Assembly: GCA_021156105.1 (NCBI GenBank)
Contig: JAJNBD010000007.1
Location: forward strand, 1-52,944
Direction: 5' to 3'
Source of the DNA: Gammaproteobacteria bacterium
GTDB taxonomy: Bacteria; Pseudomonadota; Gammaproteobacteria; CAISUE01
Length of the DNA stretch: 52,944 nt
Positions 8,482-17,314 of this stretch are shown one piece after another (positions within the stretch are counted from its first letter, which is position 1; each line of letters opens with the position of its first letter). The translations under genes and the position numbers were made by a program. The notes beneath the pieces were generated by a model, which had not been told where the DNA came from, ran no database searches, and saw only the letters and a list, made by a program, of their open reading frames with translations.

Positions 8482-9721
8482 AAATATATTAGTATTAGGC
8501 AACATTCGAGAAGGCGAATATGAAACGTTAATAAATCATGGTTATCAATTAATTTTATTAGGCGATATTTCTGCCAACAAGAATACGATTAACCATGAAA
8601 TTTTTTCCGCCATTTATTTTGCAGATCTCAAAAACCTTGGCGCTGATTTTGTAAGTGCTATACGCAACATTGCGGAAAAGCACTTAATTGATTTTGTTCT
8701 TTGCTTGAGGGAATATTTTATTCCTGCTAAAAAATTAGCTAATTCTATTTTAAAGCATCATGACAATTCAGGGTTCACCATTAACTTATCTCTCGACAAA
8801 TGGTTGATGAAAAAAATGCTTGTTAGTCAACTCGGCCCCGAAGTATTTCCAAAATTTATCACGCTAGAATCAGAAAATGATATTAACGAAGTTTTAACTA
8901 GCTTTGAATTTCCTGTTGTTATTAAACCAAGAGCGTTATATGGCAGTTTATTTGTACGTAAAGTATTATCAAAAGAAGAGTTTATTATTGCTTATCAAGA
9001 AGTAAAAACAAAATTAAATGATTATCTTGCCAAACAAAATGTCCCCAATAAAGCAGCAGCCGTTGTATTGGTCGAAGAATATTTAGATGGTAGCGTACAC
9101 TCCATCGATGGATTAACCGATAAAGATGGCAATGTGTTTCTTTCTCCCATAGTCGATGTTTTGACAGGCCGCGATATTGGCGCCAATGATTTTGGCCATC
9201 GAGTCCGCTATACGCCAAGTTTTTTACCTGACACGATAAATACAAACGCTACTCACTTAATACATAAGGCAGTAAAAGCATTAGGGATCAAGCAAACAGC
9301 TTTTCATGCCGAATTTATTATTACCCCAAAAGGACCAAAATTGCTTGAGATAGCGACTAGACCAGGCGGACATCGAAACTACTTATTAAGAAAAGCATTT
9401 GGATTTGATTTAAATTACGAATATATTCGCATGTTAGAAGGCCATAAGCCCGAACTGGATGTTAAATTTACTCGGCCTTTTTTTATTGTTACTCCTTTTC
9501 CCAAACAAGAAATGACTTTTAATGGGGTAAGCAATATTGATTATGCAATGAACAAAGAAAGTTTTTCCCGCTATAAAATCAAAGCAAACCTTGGTGACAA
9601 AATTGGTCCCGCCTCCTCTGGATACATGTCGAGTTTTGATATTGAATTATTTGGCAACGCGCCTAAAGTAATGTTAAAACAAGCCATTGAACTGACACAA
9701 TTTGAAGGTTTTTATTTATGA
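8468..9721 (+). CDS. ATP-grasp ligase 1
   Basis: 417-residue ATP-grasp protein. Features in order: N-terminal Rossmann-like preATP-grasp domain (residues 1-110), the ATP-grasp core with FPVVIKPRALYGSLFV and the adenine-contact VEEYLDGSVHSIDG, and the metal-binding end HAEFIITPKGPKLLEIATRPGG, in which Glu and Arg-Pro-Gly-Gly are conserved among carboxylate-amine ligases such as L-amino-acid ligases (BacD/YwfE-like) and carnosine-synthase-like enzymes. It probably activates a carboxylate as acyl phosphate and joins it to an amine. It overlaps the MFS gene and, by ATGA, the second ATP-grasp gene. Substrates cannot be told from sequence. Confidence 0.85.
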   Translation: MKTNKNILVLGNIREGEYETLINHGYQLILLGDISANKNTINHEIFSAIYFADLKNLGADFVSAIRNIAEKHLIDFVLCLREYFIPAKKLANSILKHHDNSGFTINLSLDKWLMKKMLVSQLGPEVFPKFITLESENDINEVLTSFEFPVVIKPRALYGSLFVRKVLSKEEFIIAYQEVKTKLNDYLAKQNVPNKAAAVVLVEEYLDGSVHSIDGLTDKDGNVFLSPIVDVLTGRDIGANDFGHRVRYTPSFLPDTINTNATHLIHKAVKALGIKQTAFHAEFIITPKGPKLLEIATRPGGHRNYLLRKAFGFDLNYEYIRMLEGHKPELDVKFTRPFFIVTPFPKQEMTFNGVSNIDYAMNKESFSRYKIKANLGDKIGPASSGYMSSFDIELFGNAPKVMLKQAIELTQFEGFYL

Positions 9722-10911
9722 AAATTTTATTTCTCCATCAAAACCCTTACCACAAAGTGCAATATGATCAAGCCGTAGATCACCAAAAACATCATGTTAT
9801 TTACTGTGGCCAAAAAAAGTTTCTTGACCAAATACCTTCAGGATTAGCTTGTGAAAAATGGCTGGTTGAAGAATGGAATCAAGCTAACTTAATTAGTAAA
9901 ATTCAAGCCATAGGAGGCGTAGATAGAATCATTACTCGTCAAGAAAGGCTACTGCAATTTGCTGCAGATGTAAGAGCTTTCTTTCATTTGCCGGGTTTAA
10001 CTCCCGAAGAAGCGCTTGCGTATCGCAATAAAGCCATCATGAAACAACGTATTCTTGAGGCTGGGATTAGAGCTCCCCAAGCCATTTCATTAGCGCAACT
10101 TGAAATGCCAACTAGTGCTAATTTAGCTTGGAAAGGAAAGACTGTCTTAAAACCAAAAGATGGCGCAAGCAGCGTAGGCATTTATCAATTTGATGATTTA
10201 CTATCCGCCTTGAAGTTTATTCAAACACAAAAGAATAATATTAATTTTAATAATTACTTACTTGAAGAGTTTTTAGAAGGCCCTGTATTCCACCTCGATG
10301 GTTTTTTCTATAATGGCGAAATCATCACCATGCTTGCAAATCGCTACATTAATACCTGTCTCGAGTATGCTCAAGGACAACCAATAGGAACGATTCAAGT
10401 TGAAAATCATTACGAAGCATTTGCTAAAAAATGCTTAAAAGCACTAGGTGGTGACTGCATCACTTTTCATTTAGAATTTATATTGACTGCGGATGGCCCT
10501 GTATTTCTAGAATGCGCCGCACGTGCTGGCGGCTCGGAAATTATTGAAACCTTCCGCTTAAAAACAGGAATTCATCTACATCAACTTGATATCGCCACCC
10601 AAATCGCAGGGACACTGGCAAAGGAAAAATTATCTTTTCATGAAAGCTCTCATACTTACGGGCAAGTTTTATTCCCACTAAATATCACGCACGACCTTTT
10701 ACCGCTTCAAGAAAATATCGCACGGTTTGGAAAAATGAAAGAAGTACTGCATTGGCATCAAAACTTTTCCAAGCAGATAAAATCAGACAAAGTTAGCTAC
10801 CAGACTGATGATTTACCGCTTGCTGGCATACTGCGCGCCACTTCACCGCAAGAATTAGAAGAGTGGATTAATCATTTCTTTCAAACTCTGCCTAATAAAA
10901 ATCCCCACTAA
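9718..10911 (+). CDS. ATP-grasp ligase 2
   Basis: 397-residue ATP-grasp protein, the last gene of the operon, started at the ATGA overlap with ligase 1. The N-terminal preATP-grasp domain (1-105) is followed by KTVLKPKDGASSVGIYQF (glycine-rich loop), LLEEFLEGPVFHLDGFF and HLEFILTADGPVFLECAARAGGSEI, the Mg-ATP binding Glu residues of the fold. It shares the architecture of ligase 1 but is clearly divergent, so the two probably carry out successive couplings or use different substrates rather than being a recent duplication. Related families include L-amino-acid ligases and biotin-carboxylase-like carboxylate-amine ligases. Confidence 0.85.
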   Translation: MKILFLHQNPYHKVQYDQAVDHQKHHVIYCGQKKFLDQIPSGLACEKWLVEEWNQANLISKIQAIGGVDRIITRQERLLQFAADVRAFFHLPGLTPEEALAYRNKAIMKQRILEAGIRAPQAISLAQLEMPTSANLAWKGKTVLKPKDGASSVGIYQFDDLLSALKFIQTQKNNINFNNYLLEEFLEGPVFHLDGFFYNGEIITMLANRYINTCLEYAQGQPIGTIQVENHYEAFAKKCLKALGGDCITFHLEFILTADGPVFLECAARAGGSEIIETFRLKTGIHLHQLDIATQIAGTLAKEKLSFHESSHTYGQVLFPLNITHDLLPLQENIARFGKMKEVLHWHQNFSKQIKSDKVSYQTDDLPLAGILRATSPQELEEWINHFFQTLPNKNPH

Positions 10912-10993
10912 GGAAAACATCTTTTAATTTTAGTCGAAATTCTTCCTAAAGTCGGCATTTTTTTATTAATAATTAACCACAATCTTTGTTATT

Positions 10994-11009
10994 TATAATA
11001 AAATATAAT
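10994..11009 (+). promoter_or_regulatory. Candidate -10 region(s) for the 11075 operon
   Basis: Two overlapping TATAAT hexamers (10994-10999 and 11004-11009) lie 65-80 bases before the first gene of the next operon. No convincing -35 is seen. The 163-base gap after the ATP-grasp operon holds no other clear feature. Confidence 0.35.
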
Positions 11010-11074
11010 GAATTTGCAATCAGTCATTCTTTGCTTTAATCGGCATCTAAAAAACTACTGAAAGAAGGATAAAT

Positions 11075-11635
11075 ATGTTAAAAAATATTTTTCTAGGTTT
11101 TCTTCCATGGATTTTATATTTTACATTGCTGGGAAAGTCTCCTTCGCAGCTTCATCTCGCTATTACAGTTGCTGCTATCACAGCGATTGCTCTTGAGTTC
11201 AAAAGCCTTAAAAAAGGTTTTATCTTAAGCTGGGGAACTTTGATCTTTTTTGTTTTTCTCTATATGGCTGTTGTAATCCTGAAAAATACTTGGATTGCGC
11301 AGCATGAATGGATTTTTTCGAATGGCATGTTGAGCTTGATTGCTTTCGGTTCTTTGGCTATTCAATGCCCTTTTACGCTTCAATATGCGAGAGAACAAGT
11401 ACCAGAAGAAAAGTGGCAACATCCCGTTTTTATTCGAATAAATTTCATTTTAACAACCGTATGGGGATTTGCTTTCTTACTCAGCTTAGGCTTACACATA
11501 ATACGATATTACTACCCTTCAGAACCTGCCTGGCTAGCTGAAACGCTTTCCTATCTGCCAAGTATTATAGCGATATGGATCACCAGCTGGTTTCCTAATT
11601 GGTATCGCCAAATACAAAACAACAAAACCGGTTAA
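11075..11635 (+). CDS. Uncharacterised polytopic membrane protein
   Basis: 186-residue protein with about six hydrophobic stretches: LGFLPWILYFTLLG near the N-terminus, LHLAITVAAITAIALEF, LSWGTLIFFVFLYMAVVIL, a helix near LSLIAFGSLAI, INFILTTVWGFAFLLSLGL and a last one around LPSIIAIWITSWF. It is rich in Trp and aromatic residues. I do not recognise a named family. The start has a good GAAGGA 8 bases upstream. It is followed after six bases by an Lnt-like nitrilase and then a DHA2 transporter joined by overlap, so it may form a membrane complex or operon with them. Confidence 0.7.
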   Translation: MLKNIFLGFLPWILYFTLLGKSPSQLHLAITVAAITAIALEFKSLKKGFILSWGTLIFFVFLYMAVVILKNTWIAQHEWIFSNGMLSLIAFGSLAIQCPFTLQYAREQVPEEKWQHPVFIRINFILTTVWGFAFLLSLGLHIIRYYYPSEPAWLAETLSYLPSIIAIWITSWFPNWYRQIQNNKTG

Positions 11636-11641
11636 AGCGTT

Positions 11642-13072
11642 ATGAAAAAATTTCTTCTTGCAATCTTAGTTAGCCTTACTTCTGGTATCGCTTTTTATTT
11701 TTCATCAGGTTTTCATGATATTTGGTGGCTCATGTGGATTGCGCCTATTCCTGTATTAATTTATGCCTATCATGAAAGCTTTTTAAAAACGTTATGTGTA
11801 GCATTTATTGCAGGACTTGCTGTTGGCTTAAACGATATTATTGGCTATTGGCCAAGCTTTATTCCTGCTAGTAATTTTATTGTTTCAGCGATTGCACAAA
11901 GCACTGCATGGACAGCTATTATTTTACTTAGCCGTTTCTTTATGCGAAGAATCCCCTCACCATTAGTGATATTTGCTTACCCCACATGCTTAGCATTAGT
12001 AGAATGGGGGCAATCTCTCACTTCAGCAGGCACTTTTGGAAGCTTTGCGTATAGCCAATTACAAATTTTGCCAGTCATTCAAGCGGCATCGCTAACCGGT
12101 TTTTTTGGTGTAAGTTTTATATTGGGGATATTTGCTTCAAGTATTGCTTATTCCATCATTTTTTGGCAAGAGAAAAGAAAGGTATTAAGTAGTTTAGGGC
12201 TAGGGCTATTTATTGTATTGTCTTTCATTGCTTATGGTTATTATCGATTAGAAACCTTTAAAACACTTACACCGAAAGCGGAAATTAAAATCGGTTTAGC
12301 TTCTTTAAGCTTTTCACCTAGAAAAGCATTAAATCCAGAGTTTGCATCAAAAATTGTCTCTGCTTATCAACCTTTATTAAATACACTCACACAACAAAAT
12401 GTTGGGGTTATTTTATTACCAGAAGAAGCTTTTGCAGTTACACAAGAGACCAAGTCTCAATATCAAACACTATTTTCTCGTTTTTCTCGCGAACACCATG
12501 TTTACTTAATTGTAGGCGTGCATGAAAACCTAAAATCAAAAATGTTTAATAGCGCATGGGTATTTGATGAAAATGGCAATCGTATTGGCGAATACCATAA
12601 ACGTCACTTTGTTCCAGCGGCTGAAGAAGGATTTACGGCAGGAAAACATTTATTACCCTTTAACATTTTGCAGCAGAAAACTGGCGTGGGAATTTGCCGT
12701 GATATGGATTACCCAAATCCGTCTCACGAATACGGCGTTTTGAACACACAAATTTTATTTGTTCCCGCCTGGGACTTTGATGTCGATGCGAAAGTTCATG
12801 CTTCAGGTGCATGGATGCGCGGCATTGAAGATGGCTACACCTTAGTACGCGCTGCACGTGGGGGTTACTTAAGTGTTTCGCTACCAACAGGCGAAATTAT
12901 CGCCAAAGCTGATGCAACAGGTGAAAATAAAGCAATCCTTATTGCTATAGCACCAATTTATGAAAATCAAAGCTTTTATACAAAACATCCTTGGTGGTTT
13001 GTAGAAATCTTATGGGCTATATTAATCATATTGCTAATGTTTTCTATAAGAGCACATAAAGAAAATACATGA
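11642..13072 (+). CDS. Lnt-like membrane nitrilase (carbon-nitrogen hydrolase fold)
   Basis: 476 residues: five to seven N-terminal transmembrane helices (to about residue 205) followed by a nitrilase-fold domain (about 215-450) and a C-terminal helix, the architecture of apolipoprotein N-acyltransferase. The Glu-Lys-Cys triad is visible as Glu261 (LPEEAF), Lys320 (EYHKRHFVP) and Cys352 (GICRDMDYP). True Lnt of E. coli is slightly longer and has a different sequence after the catalytic Cys (ICYE), so this may be a paralogue with another acyl donor or acceptor. It ends in an ATGA overlap with the following transporter gene. The substrate is uncertain; the fold assignment is firm. Confidence 0.75.
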   Translation: MKKFLLAILVSLTSGIAFYFSSGFHDIWWLMWIAPIPVLIYAYHESFLKTLCVAFIAGLAVGLNDIIGYWPSFIPASNFIVSAIAQSTAWTAIILLSRFFMRRIPSPLVIFAYPTCLALVEWGQSLTSAGTFGSFAYSQLQILPVIQAASLTGFFGVSFILGIFASSIAYSIIFWQEKRKVLSSLGLGLFIVLSFIAYGYYRLETFKTLTPKAEIKIGLASLSFSPRKALNPEFASKIVSAYQPLLNTLTQQNVGVILLPEEAFAVTQETKSQYQTLFSRFSREHHVYLIVGVHENLKSKMFNSAWVFDENGNRIGEYHKRHFVPAAEEGFTAGKHLLPFNILQQKTGVGICRDMDYPNPSHEYGVLNTQILFVPAWDFDVDAKVHASGAWMRGIEDGYTLVRAARGGYLSVSLPTGEIIAKADATGENKAILIAIAPIYENQSFYTKHPWWFVEILWAILIILLMFSIRAHKENT

Positions 13073-14460
13073 TACGGTCACCCTACAAATACTTGATTGC
13101 TGTAATTTATACTGTTGCACTATTCTTAGACCGCTTGGATTTAACGATTGTAAACATCACCCTGCCAACAGTTGCTAAGGTATTTCACGTATCCATTGTA
13201 GCAACTGACTGGGTTAACCTTTCTTTTCTTTTAGCCTTAGCTATTTCGATCCCGATTAGTAATTGGTTAGCTGAACGATTCGGCTTTAAAAAAATTTATA
13301 TCCTGTCGATGGTTTTATTTGGCTTAGGCTCAATGCTTTGCGCCTTCGCCAACAACTTAAACACATTAATTTTTCTTAGGTCCATTCATGGAATTGGCGG
13401 AGGCATGTTAATTCCAGTTGGAATGACTATGATATACAAGGTTTTCGACAAGTTAGAATACGCTAGCATTACAAGCTTTACCTTCATTCCTTCGTTAATC
13501 GCTCCAGCTATTGCTCCATTTCTGGGAGGCATTTTATTAGAGAGTTTTGGATGGCGCTCTGTCTTCCTTTTCTCGGGTCCAATCTGCTTAATCCTCGCCA
13601 CCATCTCTATTCTTTATTTAAAAGAAGAGGTGCATCAAGTTACACGCAAACTTGATTGGCTTGGATTTGTTTTATCTGCCACTATATTAATGTCTATTTT
13701 TTACCTCTTATCCCAATTAGGAAAAAATGACTTATCATTTGTAGCACTTGGAACCAGCACCATCCTGTTCCCTCTTATCGTTTTATTTATTTGGTGGGAA
13801 AATAAAACGCCCTTTCCTCTTATCAATCTTGATTTTTTTAAAAAAGAGGTCTTTATTAAAGCAAATTTAATTCAGCTTTGCTTTCAAACTTGTCATTTAG
13901 GCGCAATTTTTTTAGTCGGCATGTATTTGCAATTAGGCATAGGCTTATCAGCGAGCTTGGCAGGATTAATGATGGGAATGCAAGCCGTGGGAGCGATGAT
14001 CACCAGCAGACCTTCGGTAAAGTTATTTAATGCTTATGGCCCTAAACTACCTATTGCAGTTGGACTATTAGGTGTAGCCATATTGAGCCCTTGCATCTTA
14101 TTAATTAAAGCTGGGATGACACTCTTTGCTTTTAGTTTATTTTTTATTCGAGGTATTTTCAGTGGTCTTTGCGGCACGCCTATCCAAACGTTAAGCGTTA
14201 TTGGCTTTTCTAAAGAAGAAATAGGCTCCGTCAATACAATTTTTAATGCTTGTCGCCAAGTTTCAATTAGTTTTGGTGTGGCAATTTCTTCAGTCTTTCT
14301 TGGACTAGGTTTAAAACTAGCAAGGTTAAGTGGTACTCCCTATATCCCACATAATAAAGTATTCAGTGTTTTTAGCTTCGGTTTTTTTATTATTCCTGTT
14401 GTGGCAGTTTTAGGCATAGCGCTTATTTTAAGCCTAAAAACTTATGAAAGAATAACCTAA
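13069..14460 (+). CDS. DHA2-family MFS drug transporter (EmrB/QacA-like)
   Basis: 463-residue major facilitator with about 14 hydrophobic segments, the DHA2 length. The first helix carries LDRLDLTIVNITLPTV (motif D1, LDxTIVNVALP) and the loop has NWLAERFGFKKIYILS (motif A). The helix-5 region reads FIPSLIAPAIAPFLGGILL, the antiporter motif C. Such proteins export hydrophobic or amphipathic compounds by proton antiport. Translation is coupled to the Lnt-like gene by ATGA, an unusual pairing that suggests joint action on a modified compound. The end falls just before a small membrane protein gene. Confidence 0.85.
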   Translation: MIRSPYKYLIAVIYTVALFLDRLDLTIVNITLPTVAKVFHVSIVATDWVNLSFLLALAISIPISNWLAERFGFKKIYILSMVLFGLGSMLCAFANNLNTLIFLRSIHGIGGGMLIPVGMTMIYKVFDKLEYASITSFTFIPSLIAPAIAPFLGGILLESFGWRSVFLFSGPICLILATISILYLKEEVHQVTRKLDWLGFVLSATILMSIFYLLSQLGKNDLSFVALGTSTILFPLIVLFIWWENKTPFPLINLDFFKKEVFIKANLIQLCFQTCHLGAIFLVGMYLQLGIGLSASLAGLMMGMQAVGAMITSRPSVKLFNAYGPKLPIAVGLLGVAILSPCILLIKAGMTLFAFSLFFIRGIFSGLCGTPIQTLSVIGFSKEEIGSVNTIFNACRQVSISFGVAISSVFLGLGLKLARLSGTPYIPHNKVFSVFSFGFFIIPVVAVLGIALILSLKTYERIT

Positions 14461-14498
14461 AGCTAAATTTAAAATCTTAACCCTTAGGAAAATTATGT

Positions 14499-15110
14499 AT
14501 GAATGAAATCTATAGCATTCTTCAGTCACTTCATCTTCCTGGCCCAGGATCACTCCTGATTATCTTTTGTCTACTCACACTTCCTTATTTAAAAGATCTT
14601 TTTGTATTTAGAAAAAAGTATCAGCATACAAAGTTAAAACTATATAACGAATTACAATTAATGAATAAGGAGTTTGATGAAGAAGCAATGCAACGTATGC
14701 CATTCACAAAAGAAGCTTTAGCCAAGCTTTTGTTTGAAAAAGATACAGGACTTAAAGATGTCGGGCAATCGCTGAGACAAGCAATTTATAGCGTTCAACC
14801 TTATCTTGGCATAAATGATTCTCTACGGCTTAGATACTATTATTCATATGATAATGGAAAATTTAAAGTAAAATTTCGTTCCATTATGGCTACGATTTTT
14901 TACTTCCTCTTCTTGTTTCTTTATATAGGAGCGTATTGCATTGTCGTATTTAATGCAGCAAGGCATACGGTTAAGCATATAGCATTCGCTGATATTTCTG
15001 CTGGTATTTTTATCGGTGTTACCTTTATCTTATTTTTGCTTCTTACTGATAGTATTTATAGCTGCTATAAGCTAATAAGGCTACACTCAAAACTGAAAAA
15101 ATCCTATTAA
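14499..15110 (+). CDS. Uncharacterised membrane protein
   Basis: 203 residues. A hydrophobic N-terminal segment (LLIIFCLLTLPYL), a charged middle with KKYQHTKLKLYNELQLM and acidic residues up to about 120, then two strong transmembrane helices (IFYFLFLFLYIGAYCIVVF and AGIFIGVTFILFLLLT) and a short basic tail. I do not recognise the family. The ATG at 14499 is 12 bases after TTAGGAA; a nearby ATG at 14495 leads to an immediate stop. It lies between the transporter and HU genes and has no obvious functional partner. Confidence 0.6.
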   Translation: MNEIYSILQSLHLPGPGSLLIIFCLLTLPYLKDLFVFRKKYQHTKLKLYNELQLMNKEFDEEAMQRMPFTKEALAKLLFEKDTGLKDVGQSLRQAIYSVQPYLGINDSLRLRYYYSYDNGKFKVKFRSIMATIFYFLFLFLYIGAYCIVVFNAARHTVKHIAFADISAGIFIGVTFILFLLLTDSIYSCYKLIRLHSKLKKSY

Positions 15111-15202
15111 TGACCACTATTTATTGACTATTTTCAAACAAAAGAATACTATTTGGCAAAAGCCAGTCAGTGGCTCTGTTATTAATTTTTAAAGGATTTT
15201 TT

Positions 15203-15487
15203 ATGAATAAGTCTGATCTTATCGAACATATCGCAAAAACTGTTGATTTAACTAAAGCTGCTGCAGGTACAGCATTAGAAGCTATTATTGAAGGCGTTAC
15301 TAAGTCCCTCAAAAAAGGCGATACGGTTACCCTCGTTGGCTTTGGTACATTTCAAGTACGCAGCCGCGCTGCTCGTACAGGCCGTAACCCCCTTACTGGC
15401 GAAACACTCAAAATCAAAGCTTCCAAAGTACCTGCTTTTAAAGCTGGTAAAGCCTTGAAAGATGCGGTTAACAAAAGTAAAAAATAA
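15203..15487 (+). CDS. hupB: HU-family nucleoid protein
   Basis: 94-residue histone-like DNA-bending protein. It begins [14 protein letters not shown] and contains the HU signature [21 protein letters not shown] with the DNA-intercalating arm (residue Pro in RNPxTG), then [17 protein letters not shown]. The start at 15203 was chosen because AAAGGA lies upstream and the family begins MNK. HU dimerises, compacts DNA and assists recombination. A strong stem-loop lies directly after the stop. Confidence 0.93.
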   Translation: MNKSDLIEHIAKTVDLTKAAAGTALEAIIEGVTKSLKKGDTVTLVGFGTFQVRSRAARTGRNPLTGETLKIKASKVPAFKAGKALKDAVNKSKK

Positions 15488-15500
15488 TATTAATTTCAAA

Positions 15501-15532
15501 AACAGCGAAGAATTAAAATTTGCTTCGCTGTT
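15501..15532 (+). terminator. Stem-loop terminator after HU
   Basis: Perfect 10-bp stem AACAGCGAAG (15501-15510) with CTTCGCTGTT (15523-15532) and a 12-base AT loop. The downstream T-run is weak, but the A-rich 5' flank could serve transcription on the opposite strand. Confidence 0.7.
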
Positions 15533-15552
15533 CTCATCCCAGTGAATATTCT

Positions 15553-16968
15553 ATGTTAATTACAGACCTTCCTGATGATCTTCTAAAATACCTCTTTACT
15601 TTCCTGCTCCTGCCAAAACAGATCATTAAACTTAAAAGCGTCTGTAAAAATTGGGCAAGGTTGATTGGTGAACTACTTAACCAACGTCCTTATTTGTTGT
15701 TAGATGTTACATTATTGACTATTCAGCATAGACGGGTAGTCATGGCTATGGCCCCAGTTAATAGCTCTGGCGATATTTATCATATGCTGGCTTTTGTAAT
15801 TTTGTCTTTAAAGCGCAAGGCTCAGATGCCCCCTATTCTATTAACTTATGATCAAGAACCACCTAAAGTTTATCGAGCCACGCAAACTGAGATTACGACT
15901 GGGCTCCAAGTTGCTCGTTCATTAGCGTTTATTTCTAGTTTAGGGTATGAAGATTGTTTTTTTCGAAAAACTCTTCCTTTTTCAAGCGGCCAACCAGCTC
16001 CTCGACAAGCTACTCTTGAAGCAAAGCTTGCCGAATTACAGGTTACACATTACATAGACCATCGCTTTTCAACTAGTGTTATTGCAGAACATTTTAGGCA
16101 GTTTGGATTTGAAAAAGTAACAGCTGCTTTACGAGAAGGATTTCGCCAACGAAATGTTAATTTTTTACCCAAAGTTAGTGTTCAAAAAGTTAGCCGCTAT
16201 GTAGCAGCCAGAATGCGAGAATTAGCAGATATTGCCACCAATGGATTACCCCTAATTGTAATTCATTATCGAATTTCCGGAAAAAGTAACAGCGATCAAG
16301 ACTTGAGCAACATAGTCAAACCTACTATCAAAAGCTTAAAGGCCAAGGGATATAATGTAGCCACGGTTTATGTAGATTCTCGATTAAAAGGATTTAGTGC
16401 GAGTACCATTGCAGAAGCGGACATTAATATTCGACCTTTTCAAGATACTACTTTATTAAGTGACCAAGAAGATCTTGGAAAACTTGCGCACTTAGAATTC
16501 CTTCTGCACCTTTATGATAATAAGGACCAGTTAAAGCTTTGCGGCATTATTGGTAACACCAGTGGTACTTTAGATCTTGCTGCGTTTATTGGGCATCGTG
16601 TTTTTAACATTCATCACTTTGACTATCCAAAATTTGATTATCAAGACTACCGAGTTTTATTACAAATGTGCTTTTTTTCTGTTGAGCGAGATGATACAGA
16701 TCGCGATACTAAGCTACTACAAGATATCGAAGCGTGGGCACAGGGACAACCTCCTATCGTTCAATTAAAACAACATCTATCTTTAGCTACACCAACAAGC
16801 TTTGGGGGGGTAGGTAAAAAAGGTTTCGCTTTCTTTTCTTCAGTTATGGACATGGCTTCGCAAAACTGGAATGAACAAAGCTTTTTTCAAGCATTACGCA
16901 GCCATGTAAACAAAGAATGCAAACAAGCAAATTTTTTAACTTTAGATTACAGTCCACCAAGCCCATAA
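15553..16968 (+). CDS. F-box protein with a large unassigned C-terminal region, probable effector
   Basis: 471 residues. Residues 4-40 (LPDDLLKYLFTFL, then LKSVCKNWARLIGE) are a textbook F-box, the eukaryotic motif that binds Skp1 and recruits targets to SCF ubiquitin ligases. Bacteria with such domains usually secrete them into host cells (for example Dot/Icm-dependent Legionella F-box effectors). The remainder has no recognised repeat. Residues about 232-350 (LIVIHYRISGKSN and CGIIGNTSGTLDLAAFIGHR) look like pieces of a nucleotide-sugar transferase (GT-B/fucosyltransferase-like) fold; this is only an impression. The start is the ATG at 15553, since an upstream TTG falls inside the HU terminator. 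The C-terminus ends SPPSP. Confidence 0.72.
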   Translation: MLITDLPDDLLKYLFTFLLLPKQIIKLKSVCKNWARLIGELLNQRPYLLLDVTLLTIQHRRVVMAMAPVNSSGDIYHMLAFVILSLKRKAQMPPILLTYDQEPPKVYRATQTEITTGLQVARSLAFISSLGYEDCFFRKTLPFSSGQPAPRQATLEAKLAELQVTHYIDHRFSTSVIAEHFRQFGFEKVTAALREGFRQRNVNFLPKVSVQKVSRYVAARMRELADIATNGLPLIVIHYRISGKSNSDQDLSNIVKPTIKSLKAKGYNVATVYVDSRLKGFSASTIAEADINIRPFQDTTLLSDQEDLGKLAHLEFLLHLYDNKDQLKLCGIIGNTSGTLDLAAFIGHRVFNIHHFDYPKFDYQDYRVLLQMCFFSVERDDTDRDTKLLQDIEAWAQGQPPIVQLKQHLSLATPTSFGGVGKKGFAFFSSVMDMASQNWNEQSFFQALRSHVNKECKQANFLTLDYSPPSP

Positions 16969-16998
16969 AAGCAGTCCTGATATACCATGAATCCTTAG

Positions 16999-17314
16999 TT
17001 ACCGCCCACAATAATTTTTCAGAATCGCAGCACGGCTATGCCCAAGACGTTCCGAAAGAACCAATCTAATTTGATAATCAATAATTTTTTGTTCTTTTGT
17101 TAATTCTTTATACGTTGGACCACCATTAATTGGCGCCTCCCAACCGGTTAATTCTTTATAACACTTTTGAGCATAAGCATGTCGAAGACCATGAGCATCT
17201 TTCAAACCAATTTTTTGTAATTGCGCTACTAACTTTCTAGAATTCCTTAGCGTTTCTTCGGTGCTCAATTTTCGAAGCGATTGGTTATCTAACTTTTGCT
17301 TTTTATCCTCATGG
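16999..17314 (-). pseudogene. Tyrosine recombinase (Integrase_1-like) C-terminal fragment
   Basis: The last about 105 codons encode the catalytic end of a tyrosine recombinase of the PF12835 type: HGLRHAYAQKCYKELTGW, the GGP spacer region, then SERLGHSRAAILKNYCGR, which has box II Arg (HGLRH), the LGH motif and the presumed nucleophile Tyr four residues from the end. The N-terminal half is missing; the reading frame is fused to the start of a conjugative-ATPase gene upstream. Such integrases normally flank integrating conjugative elements, so this is a deletion scar of one. Confidence 0.72.

Noticed and set aside
9984..10181. Antisense open frames over core genes
   Set aside because: These and similar short frames on the opposite strand of strong genes have no start signals and are treated as shadows.
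15520..15552. TTG start giving an 11-residue longer F-box protein
   Set aside because: The TTG lies in the HU terminator stem; the family-like F-box starts right after the ATG at 15553.
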